Positions 24,050 through 37,370 of a stretch of DNA of 64,000 nt are shown here, piece by piece. The notes under the pieces were generated by a model. It was not told where the DNA came from. It saw nothing but the letters and a program-made list of their open reading frames with translations, and did not search any database. Positions within the stretch are counted from its first letter, which is position 1, and the number at the start of each line of letters is the position of its first letter. Source of the stretch: Ptiloglossa arizonensis (lineage: Eukaryota > Arthropoda > Insecta > Hymenoptera > Colletidae); assembly GCF_051014685.1 (NCBI RefSeq), contig NW_027478531.1, positions 1,038,187 through 1,102,186 on the forward strand. The letters are read 5' to 3'. The translations under genes were made by a program, and so were the position numbers.

Positions 24050-26256
24050 AACGGATTGACCAATCCGCAAAATTTCTGTTGCATTTGAAAGTAGAAACTC
24101 GCCCGATTACAACGCTATGCGCACTTTTCCCCTGGGCCTTTCTAGTTATTCGTTTCGAGCATCAGAACTGCGAAAATTTTGAGTTTCTAACGCGTTTCTT
24201 ACCTCCAAACTGCCACATCTCGCGAACGGATTGACCAATCCGCATAATTTCTATTGCATCTGAAAGTCGAAACTCGCCCGATTACAACGGTATGCGCACT
24301 TTTACCCTGGGCCGTTCTAGTTATTCGTTTCGAGCATCAGAACTGCGAAAATTTTGAGTTTCTAAAGCGTTTCTTATCTCCAAACTGCCATATCTCGCGA
24401 ACGGATTGACCAATCCGGAAAATTTCTGTTGCATCTGAAAGTAGAAACTCGCCCGATTACATCGGTATGCGTACTTTTCCCCTAGGCCGTTCTAGTTATT
24501 CGTTTCGAGCATCAGAACTGCGAAAATTTTGAGTTTCTAAAGCGTTTCTTATCTCCAAACTGCCATATCTCGTGAACGGATTGATCAATCCGCAAAATTT
24601 CTGTTGCATCTGAAAGTAGAAACTCGCCCGATTACAACGGTATGCGTACTTCTCCCGTAGGCCGTTCTAGTCATTCGTTTCGAGCGTCAGAACTGCGAAA
24701 ATTTTGAGTTTCTCAAGCGTTTCTTACTTCCAAACTGCCATATCTCGCGAACGGATCGACCAATCCGCAAAATTTCTGTTGCATCTGAAAGTAGATATCC
24801 GCCCGATTACATCGGTATGCGTACTTTTCCCCTAGGCCGTTCTAGTTATTCGTTTCGGGCATCAGAACTGCGAAAATTTTGAGTTTCTCAAGCGTTTCTT
24901 ACCTCCAAACAGCCACATCTCGCGAACGGATTGACCAATCCGCAAAATTTCTGTTGCATTTGAAAGTAGAGACTCGCCCGATTACAACGGTATGCGCACT
25001 TTTCCCCTAGGCCGTTCTAGTTATTCGTTTCGAGCATCAGAACTGCGAAGATTTTGAGTTTCTCAAGCGTTTCTTACCTCCAAACTGCCATATCTCGCGA
25101 ACGGATTGACCAATCCGCAAAATTTCTGTTGCATCTGAAAGTAGAAACTCGCCCGATTAAAACGGTATGTGTAGTTTTCCCCTAGGCCGTTCTAGTTATT
25201 CGTTTCGAGTATCAGAACTGCGAATATTTTGAGTTCCTCAAGCGTTTCTTACCTCCAAACTGCCATATCCCGCGAACGGATTGACCAATCCGCAAAATTT
25301 CTGTTGCATTTGAAAGTAGAAACTCGCCCGATTACAACGCTATGCGCACTTTTCCCCTGGGCCTTTCTAGTTATTCGTTTCGAGCATCAGAACTGCGAAA
25401 ATTTTGAGCTTCTAACGCGTTTCTTACCTCCAAACTGCCACATCTCGCGAACGGATTGACCAATCCGCATAATTTCTATTGCATCTGAAAGTCGAAACTC
25501 GCCCGATTACAACGGTATGCGCACTTTTACCCTGGGCCGTTCTAGTTATTCGTTTCGAGCATCAGAACTGCGAAAATTTTGAGTTTCTAAAGCGTTTCTT
25601 ATCTCCAAACTGCCATATCTCGCGAACGGATTGACCAATCCGGAAAATTTCTGTTGCATCTGAAAGTAGAAACTCGCCCGATTACATCGGTATGCGTACT
25701 TTTCCCCTAGGCCGTTCTAGTTATTCGTTTCGAGCATCAGAACTGCGAAAATTTTGAGTTTCTAAAGCGTTTCTTATCTCCAAACTGCCATATCTCGTGA
25801 ACGGATTGATCAATCCGCAAAATTTCTGTTGCATCTGAAAGTAGAAACTCGCCCGATTACAACGGTATGCGTACTTCTCCCGTAGGCCGTTCTAGTCATT
25901 CGTTTCGAGCGTCAGAACTGCGAAAATTTTGAGTTTCTCAAGCGTTTCTTACTTCCAAACTGCCATATCTCGCGAACGGATCGACCAATCCGCAAAATTT
26001 CTGTTGCATCTGAAAGTAGATATCCGCCCGATTACATCGGTATGCGTACTTTTCCCCTAGGCCGTTCTAGTTATTCGTTTCGGGCATCAGAACTGCGAAA
26101 ATTTTGAGTTTCTCAAGCGTTTCTTACCTCCAAACAGCCACATCTCGCGAACGGATTGACCAATCCGCAAAATTTCTGTTGCATTTGAAAGTAGAGACTC
26201 GCCCGATTACAACGGTATGCGCACTTTTCCCCTAGGCCGTTCTAGTTATTCGTTTC
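24050..26256 (+). repeat. Second 7-monomer repeat, about 1.8 copies of 1225 bp
   Basis: Marks recur exactly 1225 bp apart: TTTACCCTGGG (24301/25526), CTCGTGAACGG (24570/25795), CGAGCGTCAG (24682/25907) and TCCGGAAAATTT. Matching at this offset starts near 24050 and stops about 26256, at TTTCAAGCATCAAAAG. The monomers differ from those of the 7-mer at 16-19 kb, so equal length is a coincidence or reflects a favoured exchange length. Confidence 0.8.
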
Positions 26257-29019
26257 AAGCATCAAAAGTGCGAAAATTTTGAGTTTCTCAAGCAATTCTT
26301 ACCTCCAAACTGCCATATCTCGCGAACGGATTAACCAATCCGCAAAATTTCTGTTGCATCTGAAAGTAGAAACTCGCCCGATTACAAAGGTATGCGCACT
26401 TTTCCCCTAGGCCGTTCTTGTTATTCGTTTCGAGCATCAGAACTGCGAAAATTTTGAGTTTCTCAAGCGTTTCTTGTCTCCAAACTGCCATATCTCGCGA
26501 ACGGATTGAGCACTCCGCAAAATTTCTGTTGCATCTGAAAGTAGAAACTCGCCCGATTACAACGGTAGGTGTAGTTTTCCCCTATGCCATTCCAGTTATT
26601 CATTTCGAGCATCAGAACTGCGAAAATTTTGAGTTTCTCAAGCGTTTCTTACCTCCAAACTGCCATATCTCGCGAACGGATTGACCAATCCGCAAAATTT
26701 CTGTTGCATCTGAAAGTAGAAACTCGCCCGATTACAACGGTATGCGCACTTTTCCCCTAGGCCGTTCTAGTTATTCGTTTCGAGCATCAGAAATGCGAAA
26801 ATTTTGAGTTTCTCAAGCGTTTCTTACCTCCAAACAGCCACATCTCGCGAACGGTTTGACCAATCCGCAAAATTTCTGTTGCATCTGAAAGTAGAGACAC
26901 GCCCGATTACAACGGTATGTGTAGTTTTCCCCTAGGCCGTTCCAGTTATTCATTTGGAGCATCAGAACTGCGAAAATTTTGAGTTTCTCAAGCGTTTCTT
27001 ACTTCCAAACTGCCATATCTCGCGAACGGATCGACCAATCCGCAAAATTTCTGTAGCATCTGAAAGTAGATATTCGCCCGATTACATCGGTATGCGTACT
27101 TTTCCCCTAGGCCGTTCTAGTTATTCGTTTCGAGCATCAGAACTGCGAAAATTTTGAGTTTCTCAAGCGTTTCTTACCTCCAAACAGCCACATCTCGCGA
27201 ACGGTTTGACCAATCCGCAAAATTTCTGTTGCATCTGAAAGTAGAGACACGCCCGATTACAACGGTATGTGTAGTTTTCCCCTAGGCCGTTCCAGTTATT
27301 CGTTTCGAGCATCAGAACTCCGAAAATTTTGAGTTTCTCAAGCGTTTCTTACCTCCAAACTGCCATTTCTCGCGAACGGATTGACCAATCCGCAAAATTT
27401 CTGTTTCATCTGAAAGTAGAAACTCGCCCGATTAAAACGGTATGTGTAGTTTTCCCGTAGGCCGTTCTAGTTATTCGTTTCGAGTATCAGAACTGCGAAT
27501 ATTTTGAGTTCCTCAAGCGTTTCTTACCTCCAAACTGCCATATCTCGCGAACGGATTGACCAATCCGCATAATTTCTCTTGCATCTGAAAGTAGAAACTC
27601 GCCCGATTACAACGGTATGCGCACTTTTCCCCTGGGACGTTCTAGTTATTCGTTTCGAGCATCAGAACTGCGAAAATTTTGAGTTTCTCAAGCGTTTCTT
27701 ATCTCCAAACTGCCATATCTCGCGAACGGATTGATCAATCCGCAAAATTTCTGTTGCATCTGAGAGTAGAAACTCGCCCGATTACAACGGTAAGCGCACT
27801 TTTCCCCTAGGCCGTTCTAGTTATTCGTTTCGAGCATCAGAACTGCGAAGATTTTGAGTTTCTCGAGCGTTTCTTACCTCCAAACTGCCGTATCTCGCGA
27901 ACGGATTGTCCAATCCGCAAAATTTCCGTTGCATCTAAAAGTAGAAACTCGCCCGATTACAACGGTATGCGTACTTTTCCCCTAGGCCGTTCTAGTTACT
28001 CGTTTCGAGCATCAGAACTGCGAAAATTTTGAGTTTCTCAAGCGTTTCTTATATCCAAACTGCCATATCTCGCGAACGGATTGATCAATCCGCAAAATTT
28101 CTGTTGCATCTGAAAGTAGAAACTCGCCCGATTACAACGGTAGATGTAGTTTTCCCCTAGGCCGTTCCAGTTATTCATTTCGAGCATCAGAACTGCGAAA
28201 ATTTTGAGTTTCTCAAGCGTTTCTTACCTCCAAACTGCCATATCCCGCGAACGGATTGACCAATCCGCAAAATTTCTGTTGTTTCTGAAAGTAGAAACTC
28301 GCCCGATTACAACGGTATGCGCACTTTTCCCCTAGGCCGTTCTAGTTATTCGTTTCGAGCATCAAAAGTGCGAAAATTTTGAGTTTCTCAAGCATTTCTT
28401 ACCTCCAAACTGCCATATCTCGCGAACGGATTAACCAATCCGCAAAATTTCTGTTGCATCTGAAAGTAGAAACTCGCCCGATTACAAAGGTATGCGCACT
28501 TTTCCCCTAGGCCGTTCTTGTTATTCGTTTCGAGCATCAGAACTGCGAAAATTTTGAGTTTCTCAAGCGTTTCTTATCTCCAAACTGCCATATCTCGCGA
28601 ACGGATTGATCAGTCCGCAAAATTTCTGTTGCATCTGAAAGTAGAAACTCGCCCGATTACAACGGTATGCGCACTTTTCCCCTAGGCCGTTCTAGTTATT
28701 CGTTTCGAGCATCAGAAATGCGAAAATTTTGAGTTCCTCAAGCGTTTCTTACTTCCAAACTGCCATATCTCGCGAACGGATTAACCAATCCGCAAAATTT
28801 CTGTTGCATCTGAAAGTAGAAACTCGCCCGCTTACAACGGTATGCGCACTTTTCCCCTAGGCCGTTCTTGTTATTCGTTTCGAGCATCAGAACTGCGAAA
28901 ATTTTGAGTTTCTCAAGCGTTTCTTACCTCCAAACTGCCATATCTGGCGAACGGATTGTCCAATCCGCAAAATTTCTGTTGCATCTAAAAGTAGAAACTC
29001 GCCCGATTACAACGGTATG
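26257..29019 (+). repeat. Mixed right-domain monomers
   Basis: No long HOR is evident. The CATCAAAAGTGCG/GGATTAACC/ACAAAGG unit at 26245 recurs at 28345 (offset 2100), and its relatives return at 32895, 35520, 38320, 43395 and 46895. The GACAC/GGTTTGACC unit occurs twice close together, at about 26770 and 27120. Confidence 0.75.
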
Positions 29020-30020
29020 CGTACTTTTCCCCTAGGCCGTTCTAGTTACTCGTTTCGAGCATCAGAACTGCGAAAATTTTTAGTTTCTCAAGCGTTTCTT
29101 ATATCCAAACTGCCATATCTCGCGAACGGATTGATCAATCCGCAAAATTTCTGTTGCATCTGAAAGTAGAAACTCGCCCGATTACAACGGTAGATGTAGT
29201 TTTCCCCTAGGCCGTTCCAGTTATTCATTTCGAGCATCAGAACTGCGAAAATTTTGAGTTTCTCAAGCGTTTCTTACCTCCAAACTGCCATATCCCGCGA
29301 ACAGATTGACCAATCCGCAAAATTTCTGTTGCATCTGAAAGTAGAAACTCGCCCGATTACAACGGTGGGTGTAGTTTTCCCCTAGGCCGTTCCAGTTATT
29401 CATTTCGAGCATCAGAACTGCGAAAATTTTGAGTTTCTCAAGCGTTTCTTACTTCCAAACTTCCACATCTCGCGAACGGATTGACAAATCCGCAAAATTT
29501 CTGTTGCATCTGAAAGTAGAAACTCGCCCGATTACAATGGTATGCGCACTTTGCCTCTAGGCCGTTCTAGTTATTCGTGTCGAGCATCAGAACTGCGAAA
29601 ATTTTGAGTTTCTCTAGCGTTTCTTACCTCCAAACTGCCATACCTCGCGAACGGATTGACCAATCCGCAAAATTTCTGTTGCATCTGAAAGTAGAAACTC
29701 GCCCGATTACAACGGTATGCGCACTTTTCCCCTAGGCCGTTCTTGTTATTCGTTTCGTGCATCAGAACTGCGAAAATTTTGAGTTTCTCAATCATTTCTT
29801 ATCTCCAAACTGCCATATCTCGCGAACGGATTGATCACTCCGCAAAATTTCTGTTGCATCTGAAAGTAGAAACTCGCCCGATTACAACGGTAGGTGTAGT
29901 TTTCCCCTATGCCGTTCCAGTTATTCATTTCGAGCATCAGAACTGCGAAAATTTTGAGTTTCTCAAGCGTTTCTTACCTCCAAACTGCCATATTTCGCGA
30001 ACGGATTGACCAATCCGCAC
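29020..30020 (+). repeat. 1-kb block, copy 1 (copy 2 at 30945-31945)
   Basis: It matches 30945-31945 at an offset of 1925 bp (11 monomers). Shared rare marks are TTTTTAGTTTCTC, AACTTCCACATC, CACTTTGCCTCTAGG, CATACCTCGCG and CATATTTCGCG. The match ends just after the last mark. Confidence 0.8.
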
Positions 30021-30129
30021 AATTTCTGTTGCATCTGAAAGTAGAATCTCCCCCGATTACAACGGTATGCGCACTTTTCCCCTAGGCCGTTCTAGTTATT
30101 CGTGTCGAGCATCAGAACTGCGAAAATTT

Positions 30130-30940
30130 TGAGTTTCTCAAGCGTTTCTTATCTCCAAACTGCCATATGTCGCGAACGGATTGATCAATCCGCAAAATTT
30201 CTGTTGCATCTGAAAGCAGAAACTCGCCCGATTACAACGGTAGGTGTAGTTTTCCCCTAGGCCGTTCTAGTTATTCGTTTCGAGCATCAGAAGTGCGAAA
30301 ATTTTGAGTTTCTCAAGCGTTTCTTACCTCCCAACTGCCATATCTCGCGAACGGATTGACCAATCCGCAAAATTTCTGTTGCATCTGAAAGTAGAAACTC
30401 GCCCGATTACAACGGTATGCGCACTTTTCCCCTAGGCCGTTCTAGTTATTCGTTTCGAGCATCAGAAATGCGAAAATTTTGAGTTTCTCAAGCGTTTCTT
30501 AAATCCAACCGGCCATATCTCGCGAACGGATTGACCAATCCGCATGATTTCTGTTGCATCTGAAAATAGAAACTCGCCCGATTACAACGGTATGCGTACT
30601 TCTCCCCTAGGCCGTTATAGTCATTCGTTTCGAGCATCAGAACTGCGAAAATTTTGAGTTTCTCAAGCGTTTCTTATCTCCAAACTGCCATATCTCGCGA
30701 ACGGATAGATCAGTCCGCAAAATTTCTGTTGCATCTGAAAGTAGAAACTCGCCCGATTATAACGGTATGCATACTATTCCCCTATGCCGTTCTAGTAACT
30801 CGTTTCGAGCATTAGAACTGCGAAAATTTTGAGTTTCTCAATCGTTTCTTACCTCCAAACTGCCATATCTCGCGAACGGATTGACCAATTCGCATAATTT
30901 CTGTTGCATCTGAAAGTAGAAACTCGCCCGATTACAACGG
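30130..30940 (+). repeat. Block with copies at 33455-34265 and 49925-50730
   Basis: The series CATATGTCGCG, GAAAGCAGAAAC, ACCTCCCAACTG, AAATCCAACCGG/GCATGATTTC, GATAGATCAGTCC and CTATTCCCCTATGCCG recurs at offset 3325 (19 monomers) and again near 49.9 kb. Partial versions are at 35.9 and 41.0 kb. It is one of the most re-used segments of the right domain. Confidence 0.8.
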
Positions 30941-30944
30941 TATG

Positions 30945-31945
30945 CGTACTTTTCCCCTAGGCCGTTCTAGTTACTCGTTTCGAGCATCAGAACTGCGAAA
31001 ATTTTTAGTTTCTCAAGCGTTTCTTATATCCAAACTGCCATATCTCGCGAACGGATTGATCAATCCGCAAAATTTCTGTTGCATCTGAAAGTAGAAACTC
31101 GCCCGATTACAACGGTAGATGTAGTTTTCCCCTAGGCCGTTCCAGTTATTCATTTCGAGCATCAGAACTGCGAAAATTTTGAGTTTCTCAAGCGTTTCTT
31201 ACCTCCAAACTGCCATATCCCGCGAACGGATTGACCAATCCGCAAAATTTCTGTTGCATCTGAAAGTAGAAACTCGCCCGATTACAACGGTGGGTGTAGT
31301 TTTCCCCTAGGCCGTTCCAGTTATTCATTTCGAGCATCAGAACTGCGAAAATTTTGAGTTTCTCAAGCGTTTCTTACTTCCAAACTTCCACATCTCGCGA
31401 ACGGATTGACAAATCCGCAAAATTTCTGTTGCATCTGAAAGTAGAAACTCGCCCGATTACAATGGTATGCGCACTTTGCCTCTAGGCCGTTCTAGTTATT
31501 CGTGTCGAGCATCAGAACTGCGAAAATTTTGAGTTTCTCTAGCGTTTCTTACCTCCAAACTGCCATACCTCGCGAACGGATTGACTAATCCGCAAAATTT
31601 CTGTTGCATCTGAAAGTAGAAACTCGCCCGATTACAACGGTATGCGCACTTTTCCCCTAGGCCGTTCTTGTTATTCGTTTCGTGCATCAGAACTGCGAAA
31701 ATTTTGAGTTTCTCAATCATTTCTTATCTCCAAACTGCCATATCTCGCGAACGGATTGATCACTCCGCAAAATTTCTGTTGCATCTGAAAGTAGAAACTC
31801 GCCCGATTACAACGGTAGGTGTAGTTTTCCCCTATGCCGTTCCAGTTATTCATTTCGAGCATCAGAACTGCGAAAATTTTGAGTTTCTCAAGCGTTTCTT
31901 ACCTCCAAACTGCCATATTTCGCGAACGGATTGACCAATCCGCAA
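30945..31945 (+). repeat. 1-kb block, copy 2 (copy 1 at 29020-30020)
   Basis: It carries the same ordered marks as copy 1. One small difference is TTGACTAATCC near 31584 against TTGACCAATCC. Confidence 0.8.
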
Positions 31946-34570
31946 AATTTCTGTTGCTTCTGAAAGTAGAAACTCGCCCGATTACAGCGGTATGCGCACT
32001 TTTCCCCTAGGCCGTTCAAGTTATTCGTTTCGAGCATCAAAAGTGCGAAAATTTTGAGTTCCTCAAGCGTTTCTTACTTCCAAACTGCCATATCTCGCGA
32101 ACGGATTAACCAATCCGCAAAATTTCTGTTGCATCTGAAAGTAGAAACTCGCCCGCTTACAACGGTATGCGCACTTTTCCCCTAGGCAGTTCTTGTTATT
32201 CGTTTCGAGCATCAGAACTGCGAAAATTTTGAGTTTCTCAAGCGTTTCTTACCTCCAAACTGCCATATCTCGCGAACGGATTGACCAATCCGCAAAATTT
32301 CTGTTGCATCTGAAAGTAGAAACTCGCCCGATTACAACGGTATGCGCACTTTTCCCCTAGGCCGTTCTAGTTATTCGTGTCGAGCATCAGAACTGCGAAA
32401 ATTTTGAGTTTCTCAAGCGTTTCTTACGTCCAAACTGCCATATCTCGCGAACGGATTGTCCAATCCGCAAAATTTCTGTTGCATCTAAAAGTAGAAACTC
32501 GCCCGATTACAACGGTATGCGTACTTTTCCCCTAGGCCGTTCTAGTTACTCGTTTCGAGCATCAGAACTGCGAAAATTTTGAGTTTCTCAAGCGTTTCTT
32601 ATATCCAAACTGCCATATCTCGCGAACGGATTGATCAATCCGCAAAATTTCTGTTGCATCTGAAAGTAGAAACTCGCCCGATTACAACGGTAGGTGTAGT
32701 TTTCCCCTAGGCCGTTCCAGTTATTCATTTCGAGCATCAGAACTGCGAAAATTTTGAGTTTCTCAAGCGTTTCTTACCTCCAAACTGCCATATCCCGCGA
32801 ACGGATTGACCAATCCGCAAAATTTCTGTTGCTTCTGAAAGTAGAAACTCGCCCGATTACAACGGTATGCGCACTTTTCCCCTAGGCCGTTCTAGTTATT
32901 CGTTTCGAGCATCAAAAGTGCGAAAATTTTGAGTTTCTCAAGCATTTCTTACCTCCAAACTGCCATATCTCGCGAACGGATTAACCAATCCGCAAAATTT
33001 CTGTTGCATCTGAAAGTAGAAACTCGCCCGATTACAACGGTATGCGTCCTTTTCCCCTAGGCCGTTCTTGTTATTCGTTTCGAGCATCAGAACTGCGAAA
33101 ATTTTGAGTTTCTCAAGCGTTTCTTATCTCCAAACTGCCATATCTCGCGAACGGATTGAGCACTCCGCAAAATTTCTGTTGCATCTGAAAGTAGAAACTC
33201 GCCCGATTACAACGCTAGGTGTTGTTTTCCCCTATGCCGTTCCAGTTATTCATTTCGAGCATCAGAACTGCGAAAATTTTGAGTTTCTCAAGCGTTTCTT
33301 ACCTCCAAACTGCCATATCTCGCGAACGGATTGACCAATCCGCAAAATTTCTGTTGCATCTGAAAGTAGAAACTCGCCCGATTACAACGGTATGCGCACT
33401 TTTCCCCTAGGCCGTTCTAGTTATTCGTTTCGAGCATCAGAAATGCGAAAATTTTGAGTTTCTCAAGCGTTTCTTATCTCCAAACTGCCATATGTCGCGA
33501 ACGGATTGATCAATCCGCAAAATTTCTGTTGCATCTGAAAGCAGAAACTCGCCCGATTACAACGGTAGGTGTAGTTTTCCCCTAGGCCGTTCTAGTTATT
33601 CGTTTCGAGCATCAGAAGTGCGAAAATTTTGAGTTTCTCAAGCGTTTCTTACCTCCCAACTGCCATATCTCGCGAACGGATTGACCAATCCGCAAAATTT
33701 CTGTTGCATCTGAAAGTAGAAACTCGCCCGATTACAACGGTATGCGCACTTTTCCCCTAGGCCGTTCTAGTTATTCGTTTCGAGCATCAGAAATGCGAAA
33801 ATTTTGAGTTTCTCAAGCGTTTCTTAAATCCAACCGGCCATATCTCGCGAACGGATTGACCAATCCGCATGATTTCTGTTGCATCTGAAAATAGAAACTC
33901 GCCCGATTACAACGGTATGCGTACTTCTCCCCTAGGCCGTTATAGTCATTCGTTTCGAGCATCAGAACTGCGAAAATTTTGAGTTTCTCAAGCGTTTCTT
34001 ATCTCCAAACTGCCATATCTCGCGAACGGATAGATCAGTCCGCAAAATTTCTGTTGCATCTGAAAGTAGAAACTCGCCCGATTATAACGGTATGCGTACT
34101 ATTCCCCTATGCCGTTCTAGTAACTCGTTTCGAGCATTAGAACTGCGAAAATTTTGAGTTTCTCAATCGTTTCTTACCTCCAAACTGCCATATCTCGCGA
34201 ACGGATTGACCAATTCGCATAATTTCTGTTGCATCTGAAAGTAGAAACTCGCCCGATTACAACGGTATGCGCACTTTTCCCCTAGGCCGTTCTAGTTATT
34301 CGTTTCGAGCATCAGAAATGCGAAAATTTTTAGTTTCTCAAGCGTTTCTTAAATCCAAACGGCCATATCTCGCGAACGGATTGACCAATCCGCATGATTT
34401 CTGTTGCATCTGAAAATAGAAACTCGCCCGATTACAACGGTATGCGTACTTCTCCCCTAGGTCGTTCTAGTCATTCGTTTCGAGCATCAGATCTGCGAAA
34501 ATTTTGAGTTTCTCAAGCGTTTCTTACCTCCAAACTGCCATATCTCGCGAACGGATTGACCAATCCGCAA
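31946..34570 (+). repeat. 15-monomer HOR, copy 1 (2625 bp)
   Basis: It begins with the ATTACAGCGG/GTTCAAGTT unit and runs through GGCAGTTCTTG, GATTGTCC, GTTACTCG, ATATCCCGCG, GGATTAACC, GAGCACTCC, CTAGGTGTTG and the 33455-34265 block. The ATTACAGCGG mark recurs at 34606, 37406, 42481 and 51056. Confidence 0.8.
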
Positions 34571-37370
34571 AATTTCTGTTGCTTCTGAAAGTAGAAACTC
34601 GCCCGATTACAGCGGTATGCGCACTTTTCCCCTAGGCCGTTCAAGTTATTCGTTTCGAGCATCAAAAGTGCGAAAATTTTGAGTTCCTCAAGCGTTTCTT
34701 ACTTCCAAACTGCCATATCTCGCGAACGGATTAACCAATCCGCAAAATTTCTGTTGCATCTGAAAGTAGAAACTCGCCCGCTTACAACGGTATGCGCACT
34801 TTTCCCCTAGGCAGTTCTTGTTATTCGTTTCGAGCATCAGAACTGCGAAAATTTTGAGTTTCTCAAGCGTTTCTTACCTCCAAACTGCCATATCTCGCGA
34901 ACGGATTGACCAATCCGCAAAATTTCTGTTGCATCTGAAAGTAGCAACTCGCCCGATTACAACGGTATGCGCACTTTTCCCCTAGGCCGTTCTAGTTATT
35001 CGTGTCGAGCATCAGAACTGCGAAAATTTTGAGTTTCTCAAGCGTTTCTTACCTCCAAACTGCCATATCTCGCGAACGGATTGTCCAATCCGCAAAATTT
35101 CTGTTGCATCTAAAAGTAGAAACTCGCCCGATTACAACGGTATGCGTACTTTTCCCCTAGGCCGTTCTAGTTACTCGTTTCGAGCATCAGAACTGCGAAA
35201 ATTTTGAGTTTCTCAAGCGTTTCTTATATCCAAACTGCCATATCTCGCGAACGGATTGATCAATCCGCAAAATTTCTGTTGCATCTGAAAGTAGAAACTC
35301 GCCCGATTACAACGGTAGGTGTAGTTTTCCCCTAGGCCGTTCCAGTTATTCATTTCGAGCATCAGAACTGCGAAAATTTTGAGTTTCTCAAGCGTTTCTT
35401 ACCTCCAAACTGCCATATCCCGCGAACGGATTGACCAATCCGCAAAATTTCTGTTGCTTCTGAAAGTAGAAACTCGCCCGATTACAACGGTATGCGCACT
35501 TTTCCCCTAGGCCGTTCTAGTTATTCGTTTCGAGCATCAAAAGTGCGAAAATTTTGAGTTTCTCAAGCATTTCTTACCTCCAAACTGCCATATCTCGCGA
35601 ACGGATTAACCAATCCGCAAAATTTCTGTTGCATCTGAAAGTAGAAACTCGCCCGATTACAACGCTAGGTGTTGTTTTCCCCTATGCCGTTCCAGTTATT
35701 CATTTCGAGCATCAGAACTGCGAAAATTTTGAGTTTCTCAAGCGTTTCTTACCTCCAAACTGCCATATCTCGCGAACGGATTGACCAATCCGCAAAATTT
35801 CTGTTGCATCTGAAAGTAGAAACTCGCCCGATTACAACGGTATGCGCACTTTTCCCCTAGGCCGTTCTAGTTATTCGTTTCGAGCATCAGAAATGCGAAA
35901 ATTTTGAGTTTCTCAAGCGTTTCTTATCTCCAAACTGCCATATGTCGCGAACGGATTGATCAATCCGCAAAATTTCTGTTGCATCTGAAAGCAGAAACTC
36001 GCCCGATTACAACGGTAGGTGTAGTTTTCCCCTAGGCCGTTCTAGTTATTCGTTTCGAGCATCAGAAGTGCGAAAATTTTGAGTTTCTCAAGCGTTTCTT
36101 ACCTCCCAACTGCCATATCTCGCGAACGGATTGACCAATCCGCAAAATTTCTGTTGCATCTGAAAGTAGAAACTCGCCCGATTACAACGGTATGCGCACT
36201 TTTCCCCTAGGCCGTTCTAGTTATTCGTTTCGAGCATCAGAAATGCGAAAATTTTGAGTTTCTCAAGCGTTTCTTATATCCAACCGGCCATATCTCGCGA
36301 ACGGATTGACCAATCCGCATGATTTCTGTTGCATCTGAAAATAGAAACTCGCCCGATTACAACGGTATGCGTACTTCTCCCCTAGGCCGTTATAGTCATT
36401 CGTTTCGAGCATCAGAACTGCGAAAATTTTGAGTTTCTCAAGCGTTTCTTATCTCCAAACTGCCATATCTCGCGAACGGATAGATCAGTCCGCAAAATTT
36501 CTGTTGCATCTGAAAGTAGAAACTCGCCCGATTACAACGGTATGCGCACTTTTCCCCTAGCCCGTTCTAGTTATTCGTTTCGAGCATCAGAAATGCGAAA
36601 ATTTTGAGTTTCTCAAGCGTTTCTTAAATCCAACCGGCCATATCTCGCGAACGGATTGACCAATCCGCATGATTTCTGTTGCATCTGAAAATAGAAACTC
36701 GCCCGATTACAACGGTATGCGTACTTCTCCCCTAGGCCGTTATAGTCATTCGTTTCGAGCATCAGAACTGCGAAAATTTTGAGTTTCTCAAGCGTTTCTT
36801 ATCTCCAAACTGCCATATCTCGCGAACGGATAGATCAGTCCGCAAAATTTCTGTTGCATCTGAAAGTAGAAACTCGCCCGATTATAACGGTATGCGTACT
36901 ATTCCCCTATGCCGTTCTAGTAACTCGTTTCGAGCATTAGAACTGCGAAAATTTTGAGTTTCTCAATCGTTTCTTACCTCCAAACTGCCATATCTCGCGA
37001 ACGGATTGACCAATCCGCATAATTTCTGTTGCATCTGAAAGTAGAAACTCGCCCGATTACAACGGTATGCGCACTTTTCCCCTAGGCCGTTCTAGTTATT
37101 CGTTTCGAGCATCAGAAATGCGAAAATTTTTAGTTTCTCAAGCGTTTCTTAAATCCAAACGGCCATATCTCGCGAACGGATTGACCAATCCGCATGATTT
37201 CTGTTGCATCTGAAAATAGAAACTCGCCCGATTACAACGGTATGCGTACTTCTCCTCTAGGCCGTTCTAGTCATTCGTTTCGAGCATCAGATCTGCGAAA
37301 ATTTTGAGTTTCTCAAGCGTTTCTTACCTCCAAACTGCCATATCTCGCGAACGGATTGACCAATCCGCAA
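34571..37370 (+). repeat. 15-monomer HOR, copy 2 (16 monomers, 2800 bp)
   Basis: It matches copy 1 at offset 2625 until about 35660, where one monomer (the equivalent of 33038-33212) is missing; the offset then becomes 2450. Further on, a two-monomer block (AAATCCAACCGG unit and GATAGATCAGTCC unit) is doubled around 36220-36920. The balance of one lost and two gained units gives 16. Confidence 0.8.
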
